A DNA stretch of 54,119 nt. Source: Thraustochytrium sp. TN22 (taxonomy: Eukaryota; Sar; Bigyra; Thraustochytrida; Thraustochytriidae). Under the pieces are notes generated by a model. The model searched no databases and was not told where the DNA came from. It saw only the letters and a program-made list of their open reading frames with translations. The stretch covers positions 1-54,119 of the forward strand of contig JABLUY010000249.1 of NCBI GenBank assembly GCA_013306675.1. Direction: 5' to 3'. Positions 38,586 to 48,858 of this stretch are shown here, in pieces (position 1 is the first letter of the stretch; each line of letters starts with the position of its first letter). The position numbers and the translations under genes are program-made.

Positions 38586-39611
38586 TCAGAACTCCTCCTC
38601 GCCTGGCGCCTCAATGGACTGCACCGAGTTGTAGTGCTCGCCGAGCGTAAGAAAGTGCTGGTGAAAGGTGACGCGGAGCGGATCGCCGCGAAAGTCCTCG
38701 CCCATAAGGATCGGGGCGCCGTCGACAGCGACGACCTCGATCGGCGTTTGCAGCGCGCCGGCCAGCGCGCGCAGCTCCAGCTGACCGCCCCACTCGGAGG
38801 TGTTCTGCACGGTGTTCAGGTACTCGTCAAAACTCTTGGCGCCCTGCTCGCCGCCTTCGTCCTGCAGCGCGATGAACGGCTCGAACAGAGGCCGGTGCGA
38901 CCGCATGTACTGCGCGCACATGGTGCGCAGGAGCTTGTGCGGCTCCTTGGACTCGCCAACGCTCGTCTGTCCGCGCTGGATCAGCTGGTCCGCAACCGCG
39001 CGGTACAGGCAGTGGCCGTCCGCCTCCACCTCTTTGATCTTGTAACCCTGCGCGCGCAACTTGGCCTGCAGCGCCTCAATCTCGCGGTCGCGCCGGCTCG
39101 GGCCCTGTGCCGCCACACGCGCCATGTGCTTCTCGCGCGCCTCCTGACTTGCATTCTTGGCCTTCTCGCGCCGCTGCCTGGACCGCGTCGCGCGCGTCTG
39201 CGTCGGCACCTCCATGCTCGTGCCGGCCGCCACGCCGCCTTTGCCGCCGCTCGCCGGGGCGCCGCCCTCGCCGCCGCCCGCAGCCTCCACAGCCTCCAGC
39301 GCCTCCACGAGCGCGGCCAGCTCGCGCTTGTGCCGCTCAGCCTCGGCCGCCTTTCGCTTGGCGCTCTCGGCCTCCACGGCCTTGCGCTCCTCGCCCTTGA
39401 GCCCGCTCAGCGCTTCCTCGCACTCCTTGCGCAGCGCCTTGAGCTCCTGCTTGTGCTTGCTCTGCAGGCCCTCCTTGATCTTCTGCGCGTTCTTGCCCTC
39501 GGCCTGGCCCATCGCCACCACCTCCATCGCCGCTGCCCTCTCCGCGCTCGCGCGCTCCTCCTCGCCGGCCGCCGCCGCGCCGCCCTCGCTCGCCGCAGCC
39601 ACCACCTCCAT
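38586..39611 (-). CDS. OTUD6B: OTUD6-like OTU deubiquitinase
   Basis: A 341-residue protein from the first ATG (MEVVAAASEGG); the frame extends upstream to a TTG through a polyGly/Ala tract. The N-terminal half is a charged coiled coil (KIKEGLQSKHKQELKALRKECEEALSGLKGEERKAVEAES), as in the OTUD6 family. The OTU cysteine-protease domain occupies about 180-341. The catalytic triad is visible: D198-G-H-C201-LYRA, and H326 in GEHYNSV. The segment NTSEWGGQLELRALAGALQTPIEVV is nearly diagnostic of OTUD6. The enzyme should cleave ubiquitin chains; OTUD6B acts in translation and proteasome assembly in animals. All catalytic residues are intact. Confidence 0.93.
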   Translation of the reverse strand: MEVVAAASEGGAAAAGEEERASAERAAAMEVVAMGQAEGKNAQKIKEGLQSKHKQELKALRKECEEALSGLKGEERKAVEAESAKRKAAEAERHKRELAALVEALEAVEAAGGGEGGAPASGGKGGVAAGTSMEVPTQTRATRSRQRREKAKNASQEAREKHMARVAAQGPSRRDREIEALQAKLRAQGYKIKEVEADGHCLYRAVADQLIQRGQTSVGESKEPHKLLRTMCAQYMRSHRPLFEPFIALQDEGGEQGAKSFDEYLNTVQNTSEWGGQLELRALAGALQTPIEVVAVDGAPILMGEDFRGDPLRVTFHQHFLTLGEHYNSVQSIEAPGEEEF

Positions 39612-39666
39612 GGCGCCTGAAGCTCGCGGCAGAGCGGGCTGCACCCGCGCCTCGCCTCGCCTCGCC

Positions 39667-39700
<34 letters not shown>

Positions 39701-40490
39701 TGCCGCCCGCCGCCGCCGCGCGCCGCCGCCGCCGCGCCGCCGCTCGCCAGCCGCGCTTCGGCTCTGCCGGGCTCGTGGTCGCCTTGGTGGCCAAGCTCCT
39801 CCTCTTCTTCAAGTTCCTTCTCCTCCTGCTGCCCGACGCCGGCAGCGCGACGGTCGGCAGCGCTGGCGCAACGAGCTTGACGCCGGCGAGCTTGGCGCGA
39901 GCCTGACGCGGGCTGCACGCAGGTGAACGAGCGAGCGAGCGAGCGAGCGATCAAGCAATCCGGCAAGCGGGCTAGAGGGACGATTCCGAGCCGAGCGCTG
40001 CGTGGCCAATGCGTGCAACGAGATGTGTGCCTCTCGAAATACACGATCTCACTGTCAAGCAAAGTTTCCCCTCGCCACGGCGCAGAAAAGCTGGCCGGCG
40101 GAATCAAGAGCAGGCCAGTCGCCAAGAGCAAGCGCTACCTGAGTGAGTGGTGACCGCAACGTGTGCTCGCATCGAAACCCCCTCGTTCATCTTGGTCTCG
40201 CTCACGCATCACCAATCTCACCTTGCGCGTAATGAGATGCACCGCTCATCCACCTCTCGCTTCCATGATCTCCTTCTGTCTCTCTCGCTGGTCGCTCTCG
40301 CCTACTCTCGAGCCCTAGCTTTCGTTTGCGAGGGACAAGTGGCCAGCGTCCCGGCAGCTTGTACGTCAACGGACCGCTTTCTTGGCGCGAGCTCGAGCTG
40401 AGTTTGCTCGCAGAGACGCGGGCGCGGCGCTGGGCGGCGCTGGGCGGCGCGGGCGAGGCGTGGCGCTGGGTGGCACGCGGCCCTGTGCCC
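39612..40490. other. divergent intergenic region between OTUD6-like and IQ/WW genes
   Basis: It contains a GCC/GGC run at about 39668-39740 in the OTUD6 leader, a GAGC run near 39930-39950 and no supported gene. The downstream IQ frame is open from a TTG at 40326 without an ATG until 40491. Confidence 0.5.
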
Positions 40491-43400
40491 ATGACGCCAG
40501 GGCCTGGAGCCCGAGGTGGCGCTCGACAGGACGGCGCAAGACAGGACGGCGCAAGACAGGACGGCGCAAGACAGGACGGCGCAAGACAGGACGGCGCAAG
40601 ACAGGACGGCGCTCACAGTCTGCGAGATGCTCAGCCTGGTGGCGGTGGGCAGGGCGTTCTTCCGCCTGGTGCGCAATCAAGAGCTCAGCACGATGCTCAG
40701 CAAGGTGACGCCTGGCAAGCTTCCCAGCTTGAGGCTCGTTCTAGCGCTCGCCACGGGGATGGGCGTGATGCTCGACTTTCACGTGCTCAGCACGTCGCTC
40801 GACATGACTCGGAATGGCGCGCGACGGAGGAGTGGCTGGGGCGAGAGCTGCGAAAGCACGTGCTGGCGGAGATGCGACAAAGCCAGGCCGTGGAAGCATC
40901 TGTGCTGGCGGCGCGCAAGGTGCTGCCGATGAATTATCTGTTCGAGAGGGACATTAAGGAGTGCCGAGACCGCATGCGCCGCGCCGTGGTGGACGTGCTG
41001 AAGCGCATGCAGTCGCAAGCCAAGAGGCTGGCGCTGCAGCGCTGGCGGCGCGCGCTCCGGCTGCTCAACGAGGAAGAGGAGCGCCGGCGAGAGGAGGTGG
41101 AGCTGCGGCTGCGCCAGGCGCAGAGCCTGCGTACGCTGGAGCGCTTCGCGCGCCGCGCACTGCAGGGCAAGCCACGCGTCTACCTGGAGCACTGGCGCGC
41201 GCAGACCGCGGCGTCTGCGGAACGCAGACGCAAGATCGCTGCCATTGACGTCCAGCGATGTGTGCGGGGCTGGCGCGGGCGGCGGCGGGCGACGCGGCGG
41301 CGCGAGGTCCTGAACCGGCAGCGGCAGCGCAATGCAGACGCCGTGAGCGCGCTGGCGTTCCTGGAGCGGCGCGCCACGGTGCTCCGGCTGCACAGGGCGC
41401 GCAGCGCAGCGCGCAAGGCCCAGTGCGAGGCAGCAGCTACGCGCGTGCAGGGCACTTTCCGCAAGTATTGCGCGCAGCGGCACGTCTCCTTCTTGGCGGG
41501 GCGCAAGGCGCACGAGCTGCGCCTCCAGCAAGCGGCCATCCGCATCCAGAGCGCGCAGCGACGGCGTTGGGCGCAGGCGCGCGCCCGTGCGCTGCGCGTG
41601 GAGCGCGAGGCGGTCGAGACGCGCCTGCAGCGTCTGCGCGCGCAGCGCACCAGGAGCGCGGTCTGCATCCAGCGGGTGGCGCGCGGTGCGCTGGGTCGGT
41701 ATGCCGTTCGCGCGCTCTGGTGCGAGCACGAGCATCGAACGCACTACGCGAGGCGCGTCCAGAAGTTTTGGCGCATCAAGAATGGGAGCTACGCGCTCAG
41801 CGTCAAAATCGCGGCGAGGCGCGAGCGGGAGAAGCGCGCCGCCAGGGCGCGGCGCGACGGCGCCTCCATGCGCATGCAGTGCTTCGCGCGCTGCCTGCTT
41901 GCGCGCATGCGCTTTCGCGCGCTGCGGGCCCGCGCTGCGGCGCTCCGCGAGCGCCAGCACCTTGCGGCACAGCGCGTGCAGATCTTCTGGTGGCGCTGCC
42001 GGGGCCAGCTCGAGCTGGCGCGCCGCGTCGAGGGCCGCCGGCAAGAGCTCGCTGCGCAGCAACGTGCCGCCGTCGCGCTGCAGGCGCTCTGGCGCGGCCA
42101 CCAGGCCCGCCGCCACTTGGCGCGCCTGCGACGAGACACGGCAGCCTGCCTGGTGATCCAGCGGCCTGTGCGCGCCTGGCTCGCCGTCCGCCGTGTCGCC
42201 CGGCGCCGCGAGCAGCGCCGCCGCCGCCGCGAACGCGCCTCCGTCCTGCTGCAGTGCGTGGTCCGCGTGCGGCAGGCTCTGCGCCGCACGCGGCAACTGC
42301 GTCTGGCGCGCGCCGCCACACGCATCCAGTGCATGTCGCGGTCGCGCGCAGCGCGCGACGAGCTCGCGCGCCGTGCCGCCGCCTTCGCCGCGGCGGCCTG
42401 CATCCAGCGCCATGTCCGCGGCCGCTTGGCACGCGCGCGATACGCGCGCCTGCGCCAGGCGCGCGCCGCCTGCGTGCTGCAGACGCGCCTCGCGCGCCCG
42501 CGCCTAGCGCGCGCCGCCCTGCGCCGCCGCCGCGCCGCCGCCGCGCGCGCAGCCGCGCGCCGCGAGGCCGAGCTCGTGTGGGGACTTCGTTCTCGTGCAC
42601 GCGCTGCGCGCAGCCTCCAGTGCGCCGCGCGCGTGCTCGCGGCGCGCCGGCGGCTCGCGGCGCTGGTGCGCGCGGCGCGCGAGGCGGCGGCCTGCGTGAT
42701 CCAGCGCGCGGTGCGCGTGCTGCTGGCGCGCCGCGCCATGCGCCGCGCCCACGAGGGGCGCGCGGCGCAGCGCGTGCAGCGTTTCTGGCGGCGCGTGCAG
42801 GAGCGCAGGGACTTGCAGCGCCGCTTCGCGCGCCGCCGCGAGCTGCTTGCGCGCCAGGCGGTATGCGCGCGCCATGTGCAGCGCGTGTGGCGCGCGAAGC
42901 GCGGCCGCGAGCGCTTCCAGGCACTCCTGCGCCGGGAGAAGCACCGCGTTGTGCAGGAGGACTACAAGCTCGAGCGCAAGATCAAGATTGCGCAGGACAA
43001 GCGTCGTCTGGCGCGAAAGGAGGAGCGCCAGGAGCGCCGCCGCACCGCGCGCGTCGGCATCAAGGAGGACGCCTACGAGCGCTCCGTGCGGGATCGCACG
43101 GCGCTGCGCGACGAGGAAGGCTTCCACCCGCCAGGCTGGTCCGAGAACCTGTGCGACCTCGACCTGCTCGAGCGCATCCTGCGCTGCGAGAAGCGCCAGC
43201 ACGAGGTCGACGCCGCCTGGGTTGCCGTGCCCATGGAGGAGGACGCGGCGCGCCCCGAGGTGGACGAGGACCAAGATGGTGCCGCCGCCGCTGCCGACAA
43301 CAACGTCTACTACTACAACGAGGTCACGGGCGCCACGCAGTGGGAGCCGCCCGAAGTGGTGGCGGACCGCGCCGCGCGCGCCGATCGCGAACGCGAACGC

Positions 43401-44903
43401 GCTGCGCGCGCCAAAGCGCTCGCCGAGGCGCACGAGGCCAAGCGAACGGCGCGCCCTGCGGCCGACCTGCGCTGCCGCCACAAGCTGCCGTGGGTCTCCG
43501 AGGTGGCGCTATGCAACAAACCGGCCACACTCTTCTGTCACCAGTGCAACGAGGTCTTTTGCGAAGACTGCGAGGCGCGCGCACACCGCCGAGGCGCGCC
43601 GAGGAATCACTCGCGCTTTCTCATTGCCAAGCTTGAAGACCAGACCGTCTGCGTGAGCTGCGAGCACCAGCTCGCGAACCGCTTCTGCGAGGCTTGCGGC
43701 GACGACTTTTGCATGACGTGCTGGGATCGCTTTCATCACGCCTCGGGCCGCGCCAAGCACACTTTCCGGGAGCGCTGCCGCTACGAGCGGCCCAAGTTGG
43801 GCTACGGCGACCGCTGGTGCCCATACTGCGATCTGGTCCCGGCTGCGCAAAACTGCAAGGAGTGCGGCGATATCTACTGCGAGCCCTGTTTCGCGGAATA
43901 CCATGCCAAGGGCCGCCGCATGACGCACACGTGGACGCCCGCCAACGAGTACGCCGTGTGGAAGAAGATGTACGACGTCGGTACCTCGCGCTACTACTAC
44001 TTCAATGAGTTCACCAAAGAATCCACCTGGGACAAGCCGGCCGTCATCCAGGAGCGTGAGGACGACGAGGCAGCCGGCTTGCCGCCCTCTGCCGGACTTG
44101 CGCGCGCACAGGAGCGCCGCGAAGCCGAGGAGGACGCCGAGAACCCGGTGCCTGGCCAGATTCGCGCGCTCGAACGCGAGCTGGCGCACATGCAGGGCTG
44201 GAAAGAGGAGCTCGACCGACAGAACGAAGACGAAAAGGCCCAAGACGAGGTCTTCAGGCCCTTTCGCGCCACCGGGCGTCACAGAAAACGCGCCGGCGGC
44301 CTCTTGGGCTTCTTCACCAAGGCCAAGCGCTCCCTGGAGGAGGAGACCTTCTTCGAGCAAAAGGCCTACCTGGAGCGCATGCTGCGTGACGAGGCCACCA
44401 AGGACGTTGGCATCGACGCGGCGCTGAACAACGGCGAGCTTTCGCGCGCTGCATACCAGGACAAGCTTCTGCAGCAGATGGCCGACGCGCGCCGCGAGAT
44501 CCGCAAGGACGCGCACCGCCAGGCCATGGACCAACTGACCAACGAAGAGTTCGAGAAGCGCGTCGCCAAGCTCACCAAGGAGTTCCGCGGCGTCAGCAAC
44601 ACGCAGCAACTCGTCGCCGAGTGCACTAAGGCCGGCATCAAGTATGGGCCCGACCACCACGGACAGGACAAGCTCACCAAGCCCAAGGCAATTGAGGCGC
44701 TCGTCGTCTACCGATACGAGCAGGAGGTCGAGCAGAAGCGGCAGATCGAGGACCAGAGCGAGCTGCTCAAGGATACCGAGAAGATCCGCAAGCGTCTCGC
44801 GCGCCTTGAGGCCGGCCCTGGCGAGGCTCCCGATGGTGCAAGTGCGCCTCGCCGCCGATTTTTCTTCTCCTCCCGGCCAGCCAAGGCCCCGGGCCCCCTC
44901 TGA
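40491..44903 (+). CDS. giant IQ-motif, WW and B-box-type zinc-finger protein
   Basis: A 1470-residue protein from the first in-frame ATG. Residues about 12-42 are six GARQD repeats. From about 130 to 260 is charged helix. Residues about 250-815 hold about 17 IQ-like motifs at 25-40 residue spacing (for example AIDVQRCVRGWRGRRR, AVALQALWRGHQARR, ACIQRHVRGRLARARY), predicting a long calmodulin-binding helix. A WW domain follows near 937 (VYYYNEVTGATQWEPP). Three Cys/His zinc-binding modules lie at about 993-1145 (CHQCNEVFCEDCEARAH, CEACGDDFCMTCWDRFHH, CKECGDIYCEPCFAEYH). A second WW lies near 1160 (RYYYFNEFTKESTWDKP), then a charged coiled coil to the end. It is probably a cytoskeletal or centrosomal scaffold. 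The combination is unusual and the function unknown. Confidence 0.88.
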   Translation: MTPGPGARGGARQDGARQDGARQDGARQDGARQDGARQDGAHSLRDAQPGGGGQGVLPPGAQSRAQHDAQQGDAWQASQLEARSSARHGDGRDARLSRAQHVARHDSEWRATEEWLGRELRKHVLAEMRQSQAVEASVLAARKVLPMNYLFERDIKECRDRMRRAVVDVLKRMQSQAKRLALQRWRRALRLLNEEEERRREEVELRLRQAQSLRTLERFARRALQGKPRVYLEHWRAQTAASAERRRKIAAIDVQRCVRGWRGRRRATRRREVLNRQRQRNADAVSALAFLERRATVLRLHRARSAARKAQCEAAATRVQGTFRKYCAQRHVSFLAGRKAHELRLQQAAIRIQSAQRRRWAQARARALRVEREAVETRLQRLRAQRTRSAVCIQRVARGALGRYAVRALWCEHEHRTHYARRVQKFWRIKNGSYALSVKIAARREREKRAARARRDGASMRMQCFARCLLARMRFRALRARAAALRERQHLAAQRVQIFWWRCRGQLELARRVEGRRQELAAQQRAAVALQALWRGHQARRHLARLRRDTAACLVIQRPVRAWLAVRRVARRREQRRRRRERASVLLQCVVRVRQALRRTRQLRLARAATRIQCMSRSRAARDELARRAAAFAAAACIQRHVRGRLARARYARLRQARAACVLQTRLARPRLARAALRRRRAAAARAAARREAELVWGLRSRARAARSLQCAARVLAARRRLAALVRAAREAAACVIQRAVRVLLARRAMRRAHEGRAAQRVQRFWRRVQERRDLQRRFARRRELLARQAVCARHVQRVWRAKRGRERFQALLRREKHRVVQEDYKLERKIKIAQDKRRLARKEERQERRRTARVGIKEDAYERSVRDRTALRDEEGFHPPGWSENLCDLDLLERILRCEKRQHEVDAAWVAVPMEEDAARPEVDEDQDGAAAAADNNVYYYNEVTGATQWEPPEVVADRAARADRERERAARAKALAEAHEAKRTARPAADLRCRHKLPWVSEVALCNKPATLFCHQCNEVFCEDCEARAHRRGAPRNHSRFLIAKLEDQTVCVSCEHQLANRFCEACGDDFCMTCWDRFHHASGRAKHTFRERCRYERPKLGYGDRWCPYCDLVPAAQNCKECGDIYCEPCFAEYHAKGRRMTHTWTPANEYAVWKKMYDVGTSRYYYFNEFTKESTWDKPAVIQEREDDEAAGLPPSAGLARAQERREAEEDAENPVPGQIRALERELAHMQGWKEELDRQNEDEKAQDEVFRPFRATGRHRKRAGGLLGFFTKAKRSLEEETFFEQKAYLERMLRDEATKDVGIDAALNNGELSRAAYQDKLLQQMADARREIRKDAHRQAMDQLTNEEFEKRVAKLTKEFRGVSNTQQLVAECTKAGIKYGPDHHGQDKLTKPKAIEALVVYRYEQEVEQKRQIEDQSELLKDTEKIRKRLARLEAGPGEAPDGASAPRRRFFFSSRPAKAPGPL
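40526..40612 (+). repeat. 15-base tandem repeat encoding GARQD
   Basis: Five full and one partial copies of ACAGGACGGCGCAAG. The copies are almost identical, in frame with the IQ/WW gene, 12 codons after the chosen start. Confidence 0.93.
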
Positions 44904-45211
44904 ATACTAAGATTTAACTTTTTACTTGGTATTTCCATCGACCAACGATGAGTCAAGCGTTGACCAGCGTCATGCAATTTGCCCGCCACGCTCTGGCACG
45001 ACGGCACGTGGCACGCATCGTGTTCTCCGGCCGACGCGGCCGCCGCTGCCGCCGTGGCACTCGGCCCGGCCCGCCGCCGGCATTCCCCGAATCCCCGGCC
45101 AGCATTCAAGCATTGGTCTGACTTGACCACGTTAGTCTGCTGCCAGTGTGCTAGTAGGCACGGTGGCAGCGACGTCTGTCTCTCAGCAAACCGTCAGCAA
45201 GGTGCAGGAGG
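44904..45211. other. intergenic region between IQ/WW and RING genes
   Basis: 308 bases between two plus-strand genes. The left part is AT-richer (TTTAACTTTTTACTTGG), as expected for a 3' end. No supported gene. Confidence 0.5.
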
Positions 45212-45251
45212 ATGTCTCGCCGCGGGCAGCGTCTCGCGCTGCTCGGCCAGA

Positions 45252-45285
<34 letters not shown>

Positions 45286-46603
45286 AGGAGGAGCACCTGC
45301 TGCCGCGGCCCCGAGCTCTGGCGGCCTGCGCAGCCCCGTGCGTGCCACGCTGCCAGCTGCTCCACCGGCATCGAAGCCATCTACTTCGGCCGCTGCCGGT
45401 GCTGCCGCTGCTGCCGCTGCCGCCGCCGCGGGTGCTCCGTCGGCGAGTGCGCGCGGGCTTCCGCGCGGTGCGGCGGCGAGCCTGCGCGAGTCCCTGCGCG
45501 CCAAGGCGCTCCCTGCCGGCAGCCGCAAGAGACCCGCGCCTGGGTCGGTGGGGCCCTGGTCGCCAGGAGCGGCGGGCAGGGCGCCGCCGACGAGCAGGCG
45601 GTCGCCACCGACGGCGTCGTCGTCAGCGTCGTCTGAGGCCGAAGCACGGGCACTGCGCAGGGCTCGCCCGCGGCGTTCCAGCGATTTCTTTGCTGCCGAT
45701 GACCTGGATCGCACGCGGGACTCACTCGCGTCCACGTCCTCCTCCATGAGCCACGGGCCGGAGGAGTTGTGGCGCGAGAGCGATGATCACAGCCGCAGCC
45801 GACTCAGCATGTACGAAGCGGATGCTGCCTGCGAGCCGCAGCAGGAGGGCGAGGCGGCCGGAGAGCCAGCGGCGGCGGCGGCTGGCAGCGGACTCCCGGC
45901 CCAAGCCGTACCTTCGCTCTCGGAAGATGACTTTCGCGGCCAGGACAGCGCGCTGGTGGCAGCGGCCGATCGCGAGCGCTCCGCTGCCGTGCAGGGCATG
46001 AGTGCGCGGTTTCGTGAAGGCTTCGAGTCGGAATGGGCTGCGCAGCGCGCCAAAATGGACACGGCGTGCGCCACCTCCCTGCGCGGCCTGGAGGAGCAGC
46101 TCGCCGAGGAGCAGGGTCGCGAGGACCTGGCGCGTGCGACCTGGGACTTTCAGATGCGCAAGGGCGCCAAGGATGTGGCTCGCCTGCGCGAGAACCTGCA
46201 GAGCATCCGTGAGGAAAGTGAGCTGTGCGACGCGCAGCTGCAACGCTTCCACAGCAGCGCCGCCGACCTGGCCGCCGTGACGGACGCGGACGAGCTGCAA
46301 CAGCTCATGGCGACGCTGCTGCACACGGCCCGTCTCGTGCGTCGCGAGAAGGACGCGCGCATGAACGAGCAGCTCTCGGCACTGGCCGACGTTGTGCGCT
46401 GCGTCGCGTGCCAGGACCGTCCGCGCTCTGTGATCTTCTTGCCCTGCCGCCACATGTGTGTCTGTGCTGACTGCCGCGAGCGGCTCCCTCGTCGCGAGTG
46501 TCCCATGTGTCGTGCGCGCATCACCTCGCACGTGGTCGCCCTCTTGAATGAGGGCACGATCGAGGCGGCGCCGGTCTCTGCCTCGTCAGCCCCGATGGGC
46601 TAG
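45212..46603 (+). CDS. RING-finger protein (C-terminal C3HC4), probable E3 ligase
   Basis: A 463-residue protein from ATG (MSRRGQRLALLG). Residues 15-110 are polyGly/Ala, and 110-200 Ser/Arg-rich. A coiled coil spans about 240-390 (FREGFESEWAAQRAKMDTACATSLRGLEEQLAEEQ ... LLHTARLVRREKDARMNEQL). The C-terminal RING, about 395-437, has the full C3HC4 ligand order: C-x2-C, LPCRHMCVC, C-x2-C in ADCRERLPRRECPMCRAR. Position at the C-terminus and the CRHMCVCADC spacing are like MUL1/IAP-type E3 ligases. The substrate cannot be predicted. It is convergent with the coiled-coil gene. Confidence 0.88.
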
Positions 46604-46862
46604 GAGTTGCCTGCTTCATGGCCGACTCAATCTGCAATGCCCCTGCCTCGATGCCCCTGCCCCGACTGACTTCGTAATCTTAGTAATCGGGTACCCACCT
46701 GGTACCAACCAACCACTTACAATTTGTTGGTTGGTAAGCAGTGACGGAAGAAAAACTTCTCTGGTCTTTGGTTTGAGCCGGGGTCTGGCGCATCTTCTCT
46801 TTGACTCACTGTCAGTTTGCTTTGGCAGCTTGCTCTAGCAAGCTAGCTAGCTAGCTAGCTAG
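46604..46862. other. intergenic region between convergent RING and coiled-coil genes
   Basis: This 259-base spacer contains a hairpin and the AGCT microsatellite, listed separately. It is AT-richer than its surroundings, as expected for two 3' ends. Confidence 0.55.
46703..46736. terminator. 11-bp stem-loop in the convergent 3' spacer
   Basis: TACCAACCAAC (46703-46713) pairs perfectly with GTTGGTTGGTA (46726-46736) around a 12-base loop. It lies between two convergent genes, so it may mark 3'-end formation on either strand. Two GGTACC copies sit just upstream. Confidence 0.4.
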
Positions 46863-46875
46863 CTAGCTAGCTAGC
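46841..46875. repeat. AGCT tetranucleotide repeat spanning a stop codon
   Basis: Thirty-five bases of pure AGCT repeat. The minus-strand coiled-coil gene ends inside it: its last residues VLAS and TAG stop are made of the repeat. Confidence 0.95.
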
Positions 46876-47720
46876 ACCGGGCAAAGCGCATCATGTGCAT
46901 CCCGGTCGTGCCCGCACACGCAAACGTCGGTTGTGAGCGGCGCGCACGAGAAGCCCGTCACGCAGACTCCGTCGTCGCCGCAGAGGTCGCAGCGGCCGCC
47001 CTGGTCTGGGTCGCGCTGCATGGGCTCGCCCTGGTCCGCATGGGGGTCCACAGGCAGCGCGAGCGCCGGCAGGCGGTCTGGGTCATCGGCTTCCTCTCGG
47101 GCGAAGGCATCGCGCAGGCGACGCAGCGAGAGGCGGACCTTGTCCGAGGTGGTGAGCGCCTTTTGCTCGCGCAGCGCGAGGTGGCGCTGCTTGAGCTGGC
47201 CGTACGCCTGGACGAGCACGCGGTAGGCGTGCAGCAGCCTCTCGAAGCGCTCTTCGAGCTCGCGCTTGCGGCCGGCCACGCGCGCGCGCGCGTCGCGTGC
47301 CTTCTCAAGCTCCAGATCCGCGTCGATGCGCGCGTACGCGTGCTTGCTCTTGGCCTGCTCGAGGGCCTCATTACGTTGCCGGAGTTGCGCCACGAGTGTC
47401 TCCGCCGTGCGCCGCGCCTTGCGCTCCTTGTCGAGCTCCTCGTGCAGGGCGCGCAGCCTGGACTCGAAATGCTCCTTCTCTGCGGCACGCCGCCCGTCGG
47501 CGCGCTCGCGTAAGGTCTGCAGCGGTGCAAGCGCAAACTCTTCCTCGCCTACCATCTTGCGGTGCGTCTCGCGCGTGTCGCGGCGCACGGACGCCATCAT
47601 GGAGTCTAGGCGGTACTCATCCAACGCGCGCTCGCGCGACGCTTGCATACCCGCGTCGACCTTGGCCGGGTCTAGCGGGTATGCCGCCGCCAGCTCTCGG
47701 AGACTCCTGCGCTGCGCCAT
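46863..47720 (-). CDS. coiled-coil protein with C-terminal Cys/His-rich module
   Basis: A 285-residue protein from ATG (MAQRRSLRELAAAYPLDPAKV). Residues about 60-225 are a continuous coiled coil (EKEHFESRLRALHEELDKERKARRTAETLVAQLRQRNEALEQ, then LELEKARDARARVAGRKRELEERFERLLHAY). The C-terminal 45 residues hold CDLCGDDGVCVTGFSC and CVCGHDRDAHDALC, giving eight Cys and two His that could bind zinc. The Tyr/Gln-rich HAYRVLVQAYGQLKQRHLALREQ helix resembles flagellar or centriolar coiled coils in style only; I cannot name the family. The stop codon lies in an AGCT microsatellite. It is divergent from the sulfotransferase-like gene. Confidence 0.75.
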   Translation of the reverse strand: MAQRRSLRELAAAYPLDPAKVDAGMQASRERALDEYRLDSMMASVRRDTRETHRKMVGEEEFALAPLQTLRERADGRRAAEKEHFESRLRALHEELDKERKARRTAETLVAQLRQRNEALEQAKSKHAYARIDADLELEKARDARARVAGRKRELEERFERLLHAYRVLVQAYGQLKQRHLALREQKALTTSDKVRLSLRRLRDAFAREEADDPDRLPALALPVDPHADQGEPMQRDPDQGGRCDLCGDDGVCVTGFSCAPLTTDVCVCGHDRDAHDALCPVLAS

Positions 47721-48817
47721 GGCGCGCCCATGCGCACGCCGACCGCCGCCAACCTGGGATGCAGCCTGAAGCGCGCGTCGCGCGTCTCCGCGTCGGATAG
47801 TCGTAGCTCGCCGCGAGCCTCAGCTCGGTCGGAGGCCAAGGTCACATGCGACAAAGCAAGTGATTCTTCAAGTTCCCTGTGCAGGCGGTCTTTGGCTGGC
47901 ACCCGGCGACTTCGGGCCGGGCTCCACCTTCGTAAACGGACATCCTGGGACCGGACGGCCGGCTTGGCCTTGGCTGGCTGGCCGGCCGGGTTGAGCCTGG
48001 GCGCGCGCCTCCCACCAACCGCCGCGAGAGAGAGAAGAACGGGAGACCGGGAAACCGCCGTGCGTGTCTCTTGCTGCTCACGACTCGAGCGGTTGTGCTG
48101 TGGACATGATTGATTCGAACAGAGGGACACGCACGGTCTAGTTCCCGGGCTCACCTTGGGAGGCGAAGGACCTCCCGGAACTTTTCTCGCTTTTCTCCCC
48201 TCGTCTTGGCTTCATCATTGCTGCCACTGGCAGTGGTCCGGCATCCATCTGCAAGGCCGCCACATTTGCACGCGTCACGGTCTGGGTGCCCTCCAGTCAC
48301 CCGCAGTCAACGTATGCCTGTCCAACAGCACTACAAGCTCGATATTGGCGGCAGCACAGCCTGAGAGCCGAGCAAGAGCTCGTCATTGGCGGCAGCAAAG
48401 AGCCGAGCAAGCGCTCGCACGCGTCCCGGCACTTGCCTTTTCTTCTTCGGGCAAGGCCGCACCACGCGCTTCTCACTGTCAGTCAGGCCTCGGCCAGGCT
48501 TCGAGAGAGACGTAGCCTTGGCAGTCACTGCAAATCTCCCTCGCCTCGCAGTGAACGAGGCTTGACACCGACGACAGGCACATCCCGGCGGTGGCTCGCA
48601 AAAGCGAACAGCCCGACAGTAGCTGGCCTGGCCTGGCCTGTCGCGGGCAAGTGCCACCAGTGGAACGCCTAGTGGTCGCCGGCGCTCCGAAACCGCCGAT
48701 TGCGGTGAAGCGCTGGCTGCCTTGGCTTGCCGGACCTGCCTGGTCGACCGCCGCACGTCACGATCAAACCCTTTCTGTCACTCGCCGGCTCGCGGCCCTG
48801 CCTGCCTGACGCGCTGC

Positions 48818-48858
<41 letters not shown>

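Noticed and set aside
41258-43636. 792-residue plus-strand ORF within the IQ/WW gene
   Set aside because: It is an alternate frame over Arg-rich IQ codons, of random Ala/Arg/Pro composition. The other frame has IQ, WW and B-box motifs.
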